A program made the position numbers and the translations under genes. Below, piece after piece: positions 63,966 through 64,000 of a DNA stretch of 64,000 bases. Position 1 is the stretch's first letter; each line of letters opens with the position of its first letter. The DNA is from an uncultured Bacteroidales bacterium (GTDB lineage: Bacteria; Bacteroidota; Bacteroidia; Bacteroidales; Muribaculaceae), in assembly GCA_902768435.1 (NCBI GenBank), contig CACXLJ010000013.1, positions 34,091-98,090 of the forward strand. The letters are read 5' to 3'. The notes beneath the pieces are model-generated. The model did not search any database and was not told the origin of the DNA. It worked only from the letters and a program-made list of their open reading frames with translations.

Positions 63966-64000
63966 ACAACGAAGAGTTTGATCCTGGCTCAGGATGAACG
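63966..64000 (+). rRNA. rrs: 16S ribosomal RNA, 5' end only
   Basis: GAAGAGTTTGATCCTGGCTC (63971-63990) is the universal 16S start. Counting back from E. coli position 6 places the mature 5' end near 63966. The gene continues beyond the window. Confidence 0.95.

Overview
The window looks like a chromosomal segment of a Bacteroidales bacterium (Prevotellaceae or Muribaculaceae type; the genus cannot be fixed from sequence alone). The evidence is the promoter grammar, which repeatedly shows TTTG, 19-21 bases, then TAnnTTTG, the sigma-ABfr type of Bacteroidetes. The gene repertoire also fits (DUF4956/VTC polyphosphate operon, RecF next to a DUF721 gene, a lone ATP-grasp protein with receiver domains, U32 peptidase, dockerin-tailed secreted protein), and no Shine-Dalgarno sequences are obvious. 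The right edge ends in the first bases of a 16S rRNA gene.

Layout. 0-2.8 kb: a minus-strand operon for a VTC-type polyphosphate polymerase, a DUF4956 membrane protein, an outer-membrane barrel and a surface lipoprotein. 2.9-7.6 kb: murF, ddl, tRNA-Pro, tyrS, tRNA-Gln and tRNA-Leu. 7.6-23.6 kb: an AT-richer accessory island between tRNA-Leu and a PLP aminotransferase gene. It carries a Fic protein, an AAA/DUF4143 ATPase and then a long minus-strand operon, about 23.25 to 11.2 kb. In order of transcription that operon encodes an HTH regulator, an AAA15-type ATPase, a TOPRIM protein, a cytosine-C5 methyltransferase, a GHKL (MORC/MutL-like) ATPase fused to a HEPN domain, two more C5 methyltransferases, McrB, McrC, a tiny ORF and an unknown protein. 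Degenerate copies of one intergenic repeat sit in opposite orientation at both island edges.

23.6-26.3 kb: aminotransferase, a zinc-ribbon membrane protein and a small lipoprotein. 26.5-34.9 kb: a second defence cluster with a three-gene Type III restriction-modification operon (mod, res, small unknown protein), a repeat-rich non-coding stretch and a large Fic protein with an AbiEi-like N-terminus. 34.9-64 kb: mostly core genome. It holds U32 peptidase, dockerin protein, DUF4332 protein, cmk-ispH, a MBL hydrolase, an RsmI-like methyltransferase, phoH, a rhodanese-MBL protein, recF-DUF721-thioesterase, a pfkB kinase, TPR-ribH, topA, a YbhFSR-like drug-efflux operon with a divergent AraC regulator, a receiver/ATP-grasp protein with a coiled-coil partner, and the leader of an rRNA operon.

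How the parts fit. The most interesting unit is the composite defence operon. Three methyltransferases would mark self DNA and McrBC would cut modified foreign DNA. The GHKL-HEPN protein and the ATPase-TOPRIM pair look like additional sensor/effector modules, possibly abortive. Their head-to-tail packing, with overlaps of 1-4 bases and gaps of 5-37 bases, suggests one transcript under the small HTH protein. All functions are read from motifs; no database search was run.
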